Notes under the pieces: generated by a model | What the model saw: only the letters and a program-made list of their open reading frames with translations | What the model was told of the DNA's origin: nothing | The model's database searches: none | Position numbers and translations under genes: made by a program | Shown: positions 13,738-25,564 of the stretch, one piece after another | Numbering within the stretch: the first letter of the stretch is position 1 | How the letters are laid out: each line of letters opens with the position of its first letter | Assembly (NCBI GenBank): GCA_021495925.1 | Contig: JAKEKT010000060.1 | Span: 1-64,000, forward strand | DNA from: Diplodia intermedia | Lineage: Eukaryota; Ascomycota; Dothideomycetes; Botryosphaeriales; Botryosphaeriaceae | DNA: 64,000 nucleotides | Direction of reading: 5' to 3'

Positions 13738-14512
13738 CTAGTGACCCGAGTTCTCCTTGACGATCTGCTTGACCTTCTTCTCGTAGGCGGTGCGGTCCTT
13801 CTTGAACAGGTTGAACGCGTCGGCCTGGGCCGGCGACTCGGGGTTCGGCTCGTCGAGCAGCGACTGGATGCCCAGCAGGATCTCCTTGACCGTGATGGCC
13901 GGGCGCCAGCCCTCCTCCTCGTTCAGGATCGACAGGCAGACGGTGCCGGACGGGTAGACGTTGGGGTGGAAGAGCGGCGGCACGAATTTGCCTGCGGAAA
14001 GCAAAAAAAAACCCCGGGGTCAGCTAAAGTCTTGTGGGGGGGTGTGGGCGGGATGGAATCGCCCCGTTGGTGGATTCGAGCGGGCGGCGGCTTACACTTC
14101 GGCGGCTTGGTGGGGTACTCTGCGACGGCGGTGACGTGGTTAGCATGGCAGACGGCGACGGCGAGGCCGAGGGGGCGCGCAATGTCTTACCCTCCGGGAA
14201 AGTGACTTCCAGCTTGAAGACGCCGCCCTCCCAAATGGTGCGGTCCTTGCCGGGAATGGCGCATTCCCACTTCCTCAGGTCGAGCACGCCCTGGGCGTTC
14301 TTCATGGGACGGGCGACGAAGCCGAAGGGGTGGTCCTTCCGCCACTGCTTACTGTTGTTATCAATGAGATCAGGATTGTAAAGAATGGCGGAGAGCAGCT
14401 CGGGCGGCGGGCGGGAGAAGTGGATGCAGGAGGCGCGTCGTGCTGGAGCTGTGGCAGCGGAGCGGTGAGGCGCTTACCGTTCCTCTGCGAGGCGGGTGGT
14501 TGCGAGCGACAT
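13738..14512 (-). CDS. UBC9: SUMO-conjugating enzyme E2 Ubc9
   Basis: The exons are 14512-14478, 14351-14191, 14119-14096 (only 24 nt) and 13991-13738, giving 157 aa, the usual Ubc9 length. The protein begins MSLATTRLAEERKQWRKDHP. It carries the E2 HPN motif (His82-Pro83-Asn84) and the catalytic Cys92 in SGTVCLSIL. It also has the Ubc9-specific WRPAIT and the basic N-terminal helix that binds SUMO. It transfers SUMO from the Aos1/Uba2 E1 to lysines of target proteins, mainly in the nucleus. The micro-exon supplies EYPTKPPK, so a model without it would lose conserved residues. Confidence 0.95.
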
Positions 14513-15917
14513 GGCGGCGGTGTTGGCTGTCGACGCGCTGTGTCGGCAAGGCTGTGTGAAGTTCCGAGAGCGCGAAAGTTGAGGTGCGTCTGCGAACGGC
14601 GTGAGTGGGCGGTCGGCAGGCGAAAGGCGGGCATTGCTTCGCGGAGTGACTTACTAAGCGCGGACACTCGCAGTGTGAGTGGCGGCGGAAAAGGGAGGGT
14701 GAGGTTGGCGCGTGTTGGCTTGCGGTGGTGAGGGTCAAAAGAAGACGCAGCGGGCCAGGAAGGCGGCCACAGCAAGCCAGCCTTAACGAGGGCCCGTGCC
14801 CTGCGGCGAGTCCGAGACGGCTCTTCCCGAGTCTTTCTTCAAACGTCGCAAGCAACAATTAGATCGAGTGGATGTAAACTTAGAAACACCGCTGCACCAA
14901 CCCTTTGCCGATCAGACCCCATGCTCATGGGTATTTATATCTGACATCAACGGAAATCAACCAAAGAGAAGCCTGGGGCCCGCAACTCACGGACTAACAG
15001 CTTGATCGTCTTCCAACATGAAGATGCTCAAACGACATGCCCTTGCTTGCTCTGATTTACAGCCAAGCCATGCATCATCTCCCCTGGTCTCTCTATTCTA
15101 TGAGACACGCGTCTTCAGCCCGAGACACAGCTCTAAGGACCGGCATCTTGCTGCCGTGTCTCTCCATGCAGTCTGGCGAGACACCCCAGACCCGTCCAAA
15201 TCCATGTGCTAGTAGCTTCACAGTACACCATGTTCTGCCGGGATATATCGCAAAGCTTTCTTGCACAAAGCTCTCTTATGTCGACATCAAGTAACAAGCT
15301 GAGTGTGATATACCATGCATGGGTTCTGAACCGTGGTACTTTTGAGGATATTGTTAGCGACTTCCGGCATGATGCGGCCACTGTCATTTCAATCCATTCG
15401 TCAGAAATTAAGTTCGTGTCAGAAGACGCCCGTACGACAGAGCTGTAGCATTCAGGCAGGCGCGGAAGAGCTGATCCTGTAAAATATACCGTAAATTGGC
15501 ATACATGTTTCTAGGTCGAGATAGAGAAAAGAAAAAGCAACAATTGGAATCCGACGAAATAACAATCAGGTTAGAGAGCGGGGATGCGGCAGACTTTCGC
15601 TAACGTGAGACATGACCCCGGCAGTCGTTGGTGGAGTTGACGTGTCGACGTGCGATTCAGCTCCTCCCCCTCGCTCGCCCAACGCCTACCTAGGTCTTCC
15701 CCACATACCGCCCTTGCGACTTGGCCCGCGCACACACACAAGCCTGCGTGCCGTGCCCCACCAACCGCCTGTGAGCGCGTGCAGGCGCGCCAAACGAACC
15801 GGTCTCGGTCCCCGCCGGCATCGACGCAAAAGGTCCCTCGGCATCTCTTGCCTGTCCCCATCGCAAAAACACCCGAACAAATCTCTCGCACCACCACCAC
15901 CCCCACCTCCACCCACC
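14513..15917. other. Divergent intergenic region between UBC9 and PEX19
   Basis: This contains the promoters of both flanking genes. Pyrimidine-rich stretches lie just upstream of PEX19. The ORFs inside have no recognisable family and no coherent splice structure. Confidence 0.55.
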
Positions 15918-16268
15918 ATGGCGGATCAAAAGGAGGACCCCGCGAAGCAAACCGGTGCGGCGGCGTCCGCGCCCGCGCAGCCTCCGGCGCAACAGCGCGT
16001 CGAAGACATTCCAGACCCAGACGAAGACGACCTGGACGATCTCGATGGTCCGTAGCGCACTCTCTCTTCACCTCACATCTCCCCGCAAAGAAAAGAAGAA
16101 GGAAGGGGGAAAAAAGCAAATCGCAAATCGCAAATCGCACTGCCATATACTCTACACATTGATATCCACCTCACTCACTCACCCACCCGCCACAGACGTC
16201 CTCGACGAATTCTCCGCCACCAAACTCGACGACGACAAAGTTCCCCCCGCAGCACCCGCAGCAGCAGC

Positions 16269-16303
<35 letters not shown>

Positions 16304-17237
16304 CGAAATCCCCGCCGGGCGCAGCAGCAGCAGCAGCATCAGCCGAGAATGGCGGCGGCGGCGGCGACGACAACGACGACGAGATCGACGAGGACGAGTT
16401 CGCCCGGCAGCTGCAGGCGGGCATGGCGGAGCTGCTGGGCGGGCTGGGCGACTCGCCGGAGATGACGCAGCAGCTGGAGAGCCTGGTGAAGGAGCTGGGC
16501 GCTGCCGGCGGCGGCGGTGGCGGAGCGACCACCGGTAGTAGTGGCAGCGGCAGCGGCAGCGGTAGCGGCAGCGGAGCCGGTGCGAAGGCGACACCGGCAG
16601 CCGGGGAGAACAAGGCGGGCGAGGACAGGTTCCAAGAGCAGATCCGGCGCACGATGGAGCGGATGCAGGCGTCGGGCGAGCAGGCCAGCGCGGCCGCGGC
16701 GTCGTCGTCGGGGGGCAACAACCCCGACGACATACTCGCGCAGATGCTGGCCGAGATGGAGAAAGGCGGTGGCGGCTTGGGCGGCGGCGGAGGCGGTGCT
16801 GGTGTTGGTGACTTCGGGTCGGACGAGGACTTCAGCAAGATGCTGATGGGCATGATGGAGCAGCTGACGAACAAGGAGATCCTGTACGAGCCGATGAAGG
16901 AGCTGTACGACAAGTTCCCCGGCTGGCTGGCCAAGAACAGGGAGACGACGGCCGGGGCCGACCTGGAGAGGTACGAGGAGCAGCACAGATGCGTCAAGGA
17001 CATCGTGGAGAGGTTCGAGAGGCCCGGCTACACGGACGATAGCACGGCGGATAGGGAGTTCATCGTCGAGAGGATGCAGAAGGTATGTCTGCTTAGCTGT
17101 GTTGTCCCAGCGGGGAACGTTGACTGACATGGGCGTAGATGCAAGCAGCGGGATCGCCGCCGCAGGACTTGGTTGGAGACATGAGCTCAGCACAAGAAGC
17201 TCTGGGCGAGTTGGATCAGGGATGCGCGACACAATAA
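15918..17237 (+). CDS. PEX19: Peroxin Pex19, peroxisomal membrane protein import receptor
   Basis: The exons are 15918-16047, 16196-17082 and 17139-17237, giving 371 aa. The conserved Pex19 core is clear: DEFARQLQAGMAELL, the mPTS-binding helix segment LTNKEILYEPMKELYDKFPGWL, and a C-terminal CaaX box (GCATQ-stop) for farnesylation. The last exon (33 codons) carries that box, so a model that misses the second intron loses it. Low-complexity inserts are unusually long here: an Ala-Thr repeat near residue 70, and Gly- and Gly-Ser-rich linkers between the helical parts. Pex19 is a cytosolic chaperone that delivers membrane proteins to peroxisomes through Pex3. ATG 15918 sits in CACCATGG. Confidence 0.95.
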
Positions 17238-17437
17238 TAATTACGCGTTCGCGATCTATGCTTCTGTATCTTTTGGCTCCGTGAATTACACGAGCCCTTT
17301 GGATCCCCCAATGCGCCGAACTCCAAGCTGATGGAGAAGCAAATGCTACAAACATACAGAGCCGCTTGTTGTGCGCCGACAAAAATGCAAAGGTCCCAAG
17401 CAAAAGTATGAACAACCGCGTCATCAACATGATCTTC

Positions 17438-18317
17438 TCAGCCGGTCATATCCATGGCGTCGCAGTCATGGTTATCGACCATGTCGTTCTGCGTCATATG
17501 CGACGTCTGCTCGGCAGCCAAGTACTCCGAGAAGATGTTGTCGTACTCATCGTCGTCGCTGGCATAGTGCTGGCTCGCGGCATCATCACGATTGGCATTC
17601 GCGAGCCGCTCGTCCTCCTCCATCATCGCCAACAGAGCGTGCAGCTCCTCGTCCTCTTGCTGCGCAACCGCCTCGACCTCGGCTTCCGGGTTCTGGCTCC
17701 AGACAGTCTGTAGCGGCGAGGAGCGCACATAGTTGTCGAACACGCTCGGCACACCAACCGTCGACATCTGGCTGCTGCCGAGCATCGGATCGCGGTTCTC
17801 CGCATCCTCGTCCTGCTCTTCATCATCATCCGACGGCTCCGGCATCCTGGGCGCTGATTGCTCGAGGTGCTGCTGCCACCGCCTCTGCTGCTTCATGTGG
17901 TCCAGTCGCTCGATCTGGTGGGAAGGCATCAGCGGAGAGGTCTTCGACGCGTCTTCCCGCGACGTTGGGCGGACGGGGGTTGCAATATCTTACCTGCTCA
18001 GCTCTACCGGCCCATCGCCGTTCGTCCCGGTCGTTGGCGACCTTCTTCAGGAACATGTCGCGCCGCCTTTCCCTGCCCGCGTCGCCGGCCGTCTTCTGGA
18101 TCAACGGGTTGGGCTTCACGGAGCGCTGCGGTGGAGCCTGGGTAGAGGGTTTCGACGCTGAATCCATGGAGAAGGTGAAGACGTTGTGGCTGGTGTTCGT
18201 AGTGGGAGCGAGCGGCTGGCGGCGCACAACATTGGAGTGGCGGGGGGCGAGGGGTGAAGAACGCGACGGCATGTAGGCGTGCGAGGTCTGCGGTGCTGAA
18301 GGTATCCAGGCGAGCAT
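17438..18317 (-). CDS. Hypothetical conserved-looking protein, 266 aa
   Basis: The exons are 18317-17994 and 17914-17438, joined at RAEQ/IERLDHMKQQ with a clean GTAAGA donor and CAG acceptor; the frame is exact. The first half is basic and Ser/Pro-rich and leads into a strongly charged helix (RERRRDMFLKKV...RWAGRAEQIERL). The second half is acidic (PEPSDDDEEQDED) and ends in short helices with DEELHALLAMMEEDE and EYDNIFSEYL. There is no signal peptide or membrane segment. I do not recognise a family. Its 3' end faces PEX19 with only about 200 bp between them. Confidence 0.75.
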
Positions 18318-18950
18318 GGTGGTTGTGCAGCAGCTTTGGGGTTGCGCGTCGTGTATGGGGGAAGGGAGGTGGTGGGTGGGGAGAGTGTGGAGGATGTGGA
18401 GGGGTCGTGGGCGTGAGGGATGAATAGAAAGACGCGCCAGTGATGATGTTGTTGGAGAGACGCGTTTGCGCGTTAGCGTGTTAATTGCACCGATGTTTCG
18501 GCGATCTGATAGCTTATCGCGCTATTCCCGGGCGGTCTGTGCAGACGCGTCCTCTCGGTCCACTCGCTGCGACGCGTTTCTCCTGCCTTGGTCTGCCTCA
18601 CGCCTCCTCTAGGACTCGACCCTGACTTGTTCCACCCGCATCTGGTGCCCTGTGCCGCTTGGCTTCTATTGGGACCACGAAAGTGCGACAGGGCGCCAAG
18701 CCGCAGCAATTCTGTCTAAAACCTACACAGCATGCTGCAGCCCGCAAGCGCCTGCGTTACCACCTTGTGGAACGCGAGCCTTCAGCAGAGAAAATTTCCA
18801 CGGGCGCGCCAGAACAGAGGCCGCTTTCCCTCCTGCCGGACCTGTTCTGCGGCCCTCTATAGTCCATGATATTCCTCGCCAGTAACAAGAATCCACCCAA
18901 TTCGGACCAGCGCTCTTCCACAGCCATCCCATGTGCCAAAACTGACCAAG
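18318..18950. other. Divergent promoter region
   Basis: It lies between a minus-strand hypothetical gene and the plus-strand ubiquitin-like-domain gene. No supported ORF or RNA gene was seen. Confidence 0.5.
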
Positions 18951-21084
18951 ATGGACCGTCTTGCGGCGTCGTGTGCCCAAGTCGCGCATCTGGGGTTCCG
19001 GCTTGCCAATGAGGCCAATGGCTATTCTGAAGCCATCCCCGACGCGGACAGCCGGATCAAAGACCTTGCGAAAGACGTCGAGTTGACTGCAGAAGTGTTC
19101 CAAGGCGCGAGCACAGTCCTGGATGACGCAGACATCAAAGCTGTGCTAAACAAGAACGCCGAGACCACGGTGCGGACTGTTCTCGAGGCCTGCCGTGGCA
19201 TATTCGGAGACCTTGACGCCATCCTGGAACATGGACGACGGAGCGAACAGCCTTGGCCCTTCGAGCCGCACAGATTCGAAATGTTCAATGCCGACCTCGA
19301 CATGAAGAACGATACGATACGGCTTCTTCTGTTGACGCTTCAGCTTGCTTGTCACGGGATGCCTGTGGACTCTTCCGACTCGAGCGATGATGATCAACTG
19401 CAAAGAATGGCGAAGCTGATCTCTGCCATTGAAGCATCCGCGAGGAGGTTCGAGGCAATTCGTGCCAATTTAATTTCCGTAGATGAGATTTCGTTGACGT
19501 AAGTCGTGGTTCCAAACATTCGGCATATAGTCAGTTAACACAACGCTCAAGTGCATCGTCTGAAGGGGCCATCGGCATGCCCGATCCAATGGGTAGTACC
19601 GAGTTCACATATATTGACGACAGTCCACCGTCTCCTGTCCAACCGGCAGCGCTGTTTTCTGCGTTTTCTGACTCAGACAACGCGGTTCCGGAGGACGTAC
19701 ATGTCGAAGCATTGTGTACAGAGGATCCAATTCACGAGACATCGGGTCTGACGCATGACCTCAAGAACTGCATCGAGCACGTGAGGGGAGTATTGCACCA
19801 CATCGAAGAGGCAAAGGCTTCTGGTAGCGACACTGCGGCCTTGAATTCCACCGAAGCTTGGGATCTTGTGCATGCGTTCGCCCGCACTTCAGTAATTCTC
19901 GAAGAATTCATCGCCGGCAAGAGACAGCCAGCTCGATCATCCAGACAAGAGTCTCGCCAAGGCTCACTTATTGCAAGTACTGGGTTTGGCAGCTATTGTC
20001 CCCCGTGTCATAAAGGACTAAGAAAACGGTGGGCAAGAATCGAGCGAAAATTCACTGAGGAGGTTAGGGGAATGAACTCACGGATTGACCTTTCCGTGAG
20101 TTGGGTCCGCGTCCGTCTTCAGCAACGCATGCGTACTTCTCTCAGCTTTCAAAGGCCCGAAAAGCCTCCCATCAAGTTTGTGGATGTCCTTGGCCGAAGA
20201 TTCAACTTTCCTTGGAAGTCCTGCTGCTCGTGGAAGGTATGTTAAGAGGTGATATGTCTCCCCGATTCGGACGCACTGACGTTCAGAAGGGCATGGAAGA
20301 TCTTATCAAACAAGCTTTTGCCTTGGATCCTTCCGCCTGCCGGTACGTGTACAGGGGTCAATATCACCTTATCGGGCCTGACGGAGCGATCATCCTACCC
20401 ATTCTCTGGGCGACTACTGTTCAGCCCGGTTGGATGGTCACCATGCAGATTCCGCGCTTCGACTTCCATGCTCCTGACAAAACACCGTCCCCTCGTCAAC
20501 GGGTACCGCCCTTTCGCGACCCCTGGACCGGTGCCGATATCGGTAGAGGCCGTTCCTTGACTCGTCGACGCAGTCTTTCTCCAATTGTTATTGACGTCGT
20601 GGAAGGTCCAACGGGCGTTGAGGTTGTCAAGCCGGTCGAATCTGGCCCTCGCCCGTCACTGTCAATGAGGCCCAACTCGGAACCGATCCTTCAGTCCCGC
20701 CGGACTGCCATAAGCGTTCCTCACCCAGTCGGGACCACGGAAAGATACCCGGAGATCCCCACTCTACCGATTTTGATCGATGTATCTCCGAGGCCACGTA
20801 CAAGGGGTAAAGAGACAGACAGAGGCTTGGACAGAGCTCGGCGTAGTGTGTCTCCGGTACCACCTCCGCCTCCGCCTCCGCCGCCGCCGCCAGCCGCCAT
20901 CAATGTCGACGATGATATGACTGAAGTGCGAGTGCTATCACCGGATAGCTTGTATTCCGATGTACACACCGGGAGCTGCAGCAGTTCTGACACCGAGGAA
21001 TCTGTCTTGGACCCTCTTCGAGCTTGTGACGTTCCCAGTACGGCTGATGAGGCGTTGAAGAGATGGACGAATGTCTTCGACTAA
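18951..21084 (+). CDS. Fungal N-terminal-domain protein with ubiquitin-like domain
   Basis: The exons are 18951-19498, 19552-20236 and 20287-21084, giving 676 aa. Residues 1-185 resemble the helical 'fungal N-terminal' domain often found at the start of STAND/NLR-like and ankyrin proteins (ASCAQVAHLGFRLANEANGY...IKDLAKDVELTAEVF). Residues about 394-455 (IKFVDVLGRRFNFPWKSC through AIILPILWATTVQPGWMVTM) match the pattern of a fungal ubiquitin-like fold linked to such N-termini. The C-terminal third is disordered, with an 11-residue poly-Pro run and many Ser/Arg. No nucleotide-binding or repeat domain follows. The domain names come from pattern recall, not a search. The upstream ATG at 18931 is followed by an in-frame stop after four codons, so 18951 is the start. 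Confidence 0.8.
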
Positions 21085-21924
21085 AATATTTCATTGTTGA
21101 TGTCCATCTGCTAAAGCACTGCCTAATTTGCATAGGCGCCATTCTGCTTTGCTCTGATCACGGCCTCATATTACACGTTTCATTATCTTACGAAGACATT
21201 TCCTTCTAATGAATAATTTTGGCAGTTTGCAATGGTTTACATCAATCAATTTCCATTAATTATTGGCATCGAATTAGTAGCTTATAGGGGTAATAGCTTT
21301 TCGTTCATCGATACAGATCCTCTAAGCAACGTTGTAAGCCTACACGATCCAACTGCGGACATTCTCGACGAGAGACATCGACTTCCTAACCAGTGAACCA
21401 AATCGAAGTTCTGCAGAGACGCCTCTCTCGTGCATCCTTGCTCTCTCGTGGGCCACATTGCCCAAACTCAGACACGAGCGCATGTCCACCGGTATGGCAT
21501 GACCACTGCGGCCCCTGCCCCACCTGGCTTCACCCTGCCATGTCATCCTCAGGCGAGTCAACCACTCCGAAGACTGGTTGATACGAAGTAAAGCTGCAGT
21601 TGGTAATCACCGATAGGCCTGCGGATCCGTACGAGGGAGCTTGTCGTCCATGGCGACGAATGGCGCTAAACTCCACGCCTGTCGAAGGTAGCGCGCGTCT
21701 ATGGGGGGGAAGGTGAACATAGGCCGTGAGTGACGTCGACCATCAAGAATGCGATCTCCCAGTCCGGCTGACAGATGTTCAAGAGTACTTGTCCAGTGTT
21801 GGGAGGGGGGTTGCTGCCAAGAAGCACAAGACATTCCAGCTTCCGGTGGGATGGACGAAGGGAGAATGGCGGCAGAGATGGGATGTGTCGATCGTCCTTT
21901 GCATTCCTGAACTTCCTTCCGGAT
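21085..21924. other. Convergent 3' region, no gene seen
   Basis: It separates the 3' ends of two convergent genes. The first 250 nt are AT-rich and probably terminator or UTR. The remaining short ORFs have no support. Confidence 0.5.
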
Positions 21925-22465
21925 TCATGACTTCTTGCCCAACTCCTTTGCAGCCATCCATCGCGTCGGATCATCGATGGGTCGGTCGGGCAAATCCTCG
22001 TACCGGACCTCGAAGTCGAAGTCCTCTTCCAACATCAGAGACTCCCGAACGCGCGATGCTGAGTGGCTGTCAATACATGTCGGCACTGACTTGGCAGGTT
22101 GTATGTATGTACTTGTACATACATTTTACGGAGAGCACCAGATCCTCGATTTCCCGACGCCTGGCCTCGGCATCGTCGATGATGGTCTCGACGAGATCCT
22201 CTTCCGGCTCCGCGTCCGGCCGTGTCGAAGTGCTTGCGGCCTCCTTTGTGCCGAACGAGACGGTGGCTGCGGAAGGTTTCGAAGCATGGTCGACGATGGG
22301 CGCCTGGCCCGAGCGACGGGCCGGCGCGGCGACGAGCCGATGCAGCAGTGGTGCATCGCGAGACATTTCCTGCGATGTGCCCGGCACCGGCGCGGCGAGC
22401 GTCTTCGCGGAGGAGTTGGTAGCGACCAGGACGAGCGCTGCCGACAACAAACCCGACGGCTTCAT
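21925..22465 (-). CDS. Small predicted secreted protein, 158 aa, unknown function
   Basis: The exons are 22465-22123 and 22058-21925, with a 64-nt intron (GTATGT donor, CACTCAG acceptor). Joining them gives exactly 159 codons and moves into a clearly coding acidic C-terminus (LMLEEDFDFEVRYEDLPD, then TRWMAAKELGKKS-stop). The start MKPSGLLSAALVLVATNSSA looks like a signal peptide with possible cleavage after SSA. The middle contains a charged helix (EDLVETIIDDAEARRREIEDL). There are no cysteines, unlike many effectors. No family is recognised. A shorter unspliced reading would end shortly after the donor, so the intron matters. Confidence 0.6.
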
Positions 22466-23777
22466 CGTGGAAAACGAGCAAGGCGGAAAACGGTTATGCA
22501 ACAGACGTCGGGAACAACGCTCAAAAAAAAGAAGGAGGAGGAGGCGTGAATGGGGGCGAGTTCTAATGTCGAGAAATGCAGCGCCATGGGCTGTTCATAT
22601 ACGAAGCATGCGCGTTCCAGAACCCCCGTGGCGGGCGCGGCTGCGATGAGCGCGAGGCGTTTGCCCCACGTGCGCTAAGCCTCCCGTCGTATGGGCATTG
22701 GCTGCATTGCCGTTTCCGGAAAAGGAAACGCAGCGGCGAAGGCGAGCGGCGGCGCAAATTAGCTTTTCTCTCGACACGCCGGCGCAGCTGTTGTGTTCGT
22801 GTTGTGCGTGTGTGAAGAAAAGGAAGGCAGTTCAGCTCGCGCGCGGCTGCGGCCGGTCAGCCGAGGAATTCGAAACATATTTCACCTCGTCCTTTGCGGC
22901 GCATGCGGCGTTGTTGCTTTGCGTTTGTGGAAATTGTCGGGCGATCGGGAGTCGTTCGGCGGCTACTGGCTGCTGCCCTTGCACCTGCTCTCGCTCGGCC
23001 TGTCCAGCTCGCCGAAGGAATGGAGACCGGCGGCAGCATCCGTGATCATCTCCAGTGTTACTTCAAAAGAAAAAAGGATGAGGATTTAAGCTGTAGAGTA
23101 CCACACAAACAGCCATTCTCTATACATAGCTGCAGCCAATCTCTGTGCAGCAGGATCTGAAACTGGTAAGACTTGGCGAGAATTGTACTGCATGCGGCTG
23201 TCGTCTCGGACGCTACCTATCCGGCAGTCACGACCATACCCGGGAGGCTGTGTCCCGCTTCAACCAGGGCACCTCTGACCTGGCTATCCCCCATCCTCGT
23301 TGTCGTCTTGTCAAGCTCGACCCTGTCCCACCGAATCTCTAACAGCTTTCTGCTCGGCTCACGTCATATTCGATAAGGTAGTCCTTGGCAATAACCTCAA
23401 CCGTCACCAATGACAACTCCACTCCCTCGAAGCAACCACTCTTTTTGCCAGCCAACCACATTCCTTGAATTTATCAACATGGACGACCTGAAACGCCACA
23501 AGAAGCACTCTTGAAAATTTGCATAATGAACAGACACAGTTGTGAAGACTATTAGAGGAATGTAAAGAAATCTTACATTCAACGCCAATATTTACACTAA
23601 AGGACAGTATTAGCCCTATTCCATTATCGCAATAATCATATCAAACTTTCGCAAGGAAAAGAGCCCATAACGTTCCTTCCTCTCATCAAACACTTCAACC
23701 ACCACCACCAGTCCTATTTCACATTTCCACAGTCCGCACCACAACCATCCCAATCCCCATCCCTCAACCACACACCC
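22466..23777. other. Intergenic region without supported gene
   Basis: The part at 22.5-23.1 kb is GC-rich, and 23.5-23.76 kb is AT-rich. Several short ORFs exist on both strands, but none has a domain, a signal peptide with sensible context, or splice partners. Confidence 0.5.
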
Positions 23778-24083
23778 TCACCATTTCAACAACCCCACGC
23801 TCTTCCCCCCCTTCCCCTTCCCCTTCCCCTTCTTCTTCCCGCCCCCCCGACCACCACCACCACCCCTCAAACACATCCCACACGCCGCCCCAGTCGGCGC
23901 GACCAACACGCCCCTCGAGCCCTGCGGACAAGCCTTGGGCAACAGCAACAACAGCGACGGGCGTACCGGCGACGACGGCGACGATGACGACGACGTCTTC
24001 GCCTGCTCGCAAAGCACGTAGTACGGGTCGCATGGGTAGGGCGGGCAGCCGCAGAGGCCGTGGGCGAAGGTGATGTGGCACAT
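23778..24083 (-). CDS. Small cysteine-rich protein, 101 aa (tentative)
   Basis: A single ORF starts MCHITFAHGLCGCPPYPCDPYY and has seven Cys in the first 70 residues, then a Gly/Lys-rich tail. The 'MC' start followed by closely spaced Cys and aromatic residues resembles a class of short fungal proteins of unknown role without a signal peptide. A similar design is seen at 45993-46217. The tail is low complexity and overlaps repeats, so the C-terminus is less certain than the start. Confidence 0.45.
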   Translation of the reverse strand: MCHITFAHGLCGCPPYPCDPYYVLCEQAKTSSSSSPSSPVRPSLLLLLPKACPQGSRGVLVAPTGAACGMCLRGGGGGRGGGKKKGKGKGKGGKSVGLLKW

Positions 24084-25564
24084 GGTCTACCTTCTTTTTT
24101 TTTGTCTTCTTTTTTGTTTCTGTCTTGCTTTTGTGGTGGTGGTGGTGGTGGTGGTATTGAGGACGATGATGATGATGGGCTACAGCGACAGTGTTGATCA
24201 AATGTTTGGTTGGTTGATTGGGGGAGATCCGTTTGCGGTAGTCGCGATGGGTAGGTGGTGGTAGTCCGTTGCGTTTTAGGATAGGCAATGCCTGTATGCG
24301 GGGGAGAAAAAAGGTGTATCTTTCAAGTGTCCGTCCGTCCGTCCAGGCACGGATTCCGCCGCCTTTCTTGCGCTGAGATGGGGAAAAAAATGATGACTCT
24401 TTGGATCACAGAAAGCAGACCATCAGAAATTGTTGTTTTGGTCGTAGTCTACGCAATAGCAACATGCTCGCACGTACGGCCAGTTACCATTTACGCAATC
24501 GACAACACGCGCGCACGCACACACACCACCAGGCAAATGCGACAACTTACCTGCAAGTCTCGGCTGCCGGCAGGGAAGAAGGGATGACAACAGGCGGAAA
24601 CGTGCAGCAGCAAAAACACTAAGCACTAAGCACTAAGCACCAAGCACCGGCACGCAAAGCATCAGCAGCAGCAGCAGTCTCTCGATCATCCTGCTCCTCT
24701 CCCTCGAGGGAGAATCAACCTCCTCACTCTTCTCTCCTTCCCATCCTCTCTCTCGCCTTTGCAGAACCGAAAGCTCAAGCGCAAAAGTCCAAAAAGCGGG
24801 CAGGAAAGAGGGAAAAAAAAATCGAACCATTCACCGCACGCATGCAACGCGTGCATGCAATGATGTAAATGCGAGAAGCCGCCGCCGCGCACACACCGCA
24901 TCAACGGGGAAACACAAAGCCCAGACAGAGAGATGCATGCTCCAGCCGCTGCGGATCTCACAAGCAAGAGACGACGTTTTCGACATTTGAATCAATCTCT
25001 CAAAGACGATAGACAGACATATACTGGTATGTATAAGCAACGTTTTCAAAGAAAAAAAAATCATATTAAGTTTTCTTCTCTTTTTCTCCCTTAGAAGAGA
25101 TACATACCCACACAACTAACCAACCGACCAACCAACCACCCACCGTAAGAGAGAGAGAGAGAGAGATGGAAACCAATTAATTCCCCATAGGCATCCAAAA
25201 AGGAATAGTAATAAATATGAGTAGTCAAAACCACCACCACACTCATTAACAGACAGACCGTAACAACAACAATAACAACAACAACAACAACCAAGAGCCC
25301 AAGAGGGGAAAAAAAAAGTCTTTCGTTTTCTTTTCGTTTGTCCAGTCTATGTAAGGAAAAGAAGTTTAAAAACAGGAGTAGTGTAAAAGCAAAAACGTCA
25401 AAATCAGAAGCTCGTATCCACCCACACAGACAGCAGCAGCGCGGTGGTGGCGGCAGCGGCGGCGGCGGCGGCGGCGGAGGGAGTCGTTAGGAAAGAAGCT
25501 GCGTGTCCCACTTATAACTCTCTCCCCGCCTTTCCCAACAGCTTCTTGATATTTGTTTTTCTTT
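24084..25564. other. 3' flank of PCT1 with microsatellites
   Basis: It contains (TGG)n at about 24133-24155, a CACTAAG heptamer repeat at about 24617-24648, GA repeats near 25150 and several A-runs. The part nearest 25564 is expected to be the PCT1 3' UTR. No supported ORF. Confidence 0.55.
24617..24648. repeat. CACTAAG heptamer microsatellite
   Basis: Four to five imperfect tandem copies of CACTAAG/CACCAAG. It is too short and too variable to be telomeric. Confidence 0.7.

Noticed and set aside
24617..24648. CACTAAG repeat as an internal telomeric sequence
   Set aside because: The unit is not TTAGGG or its complement and the array has only four to five imperfect copies.
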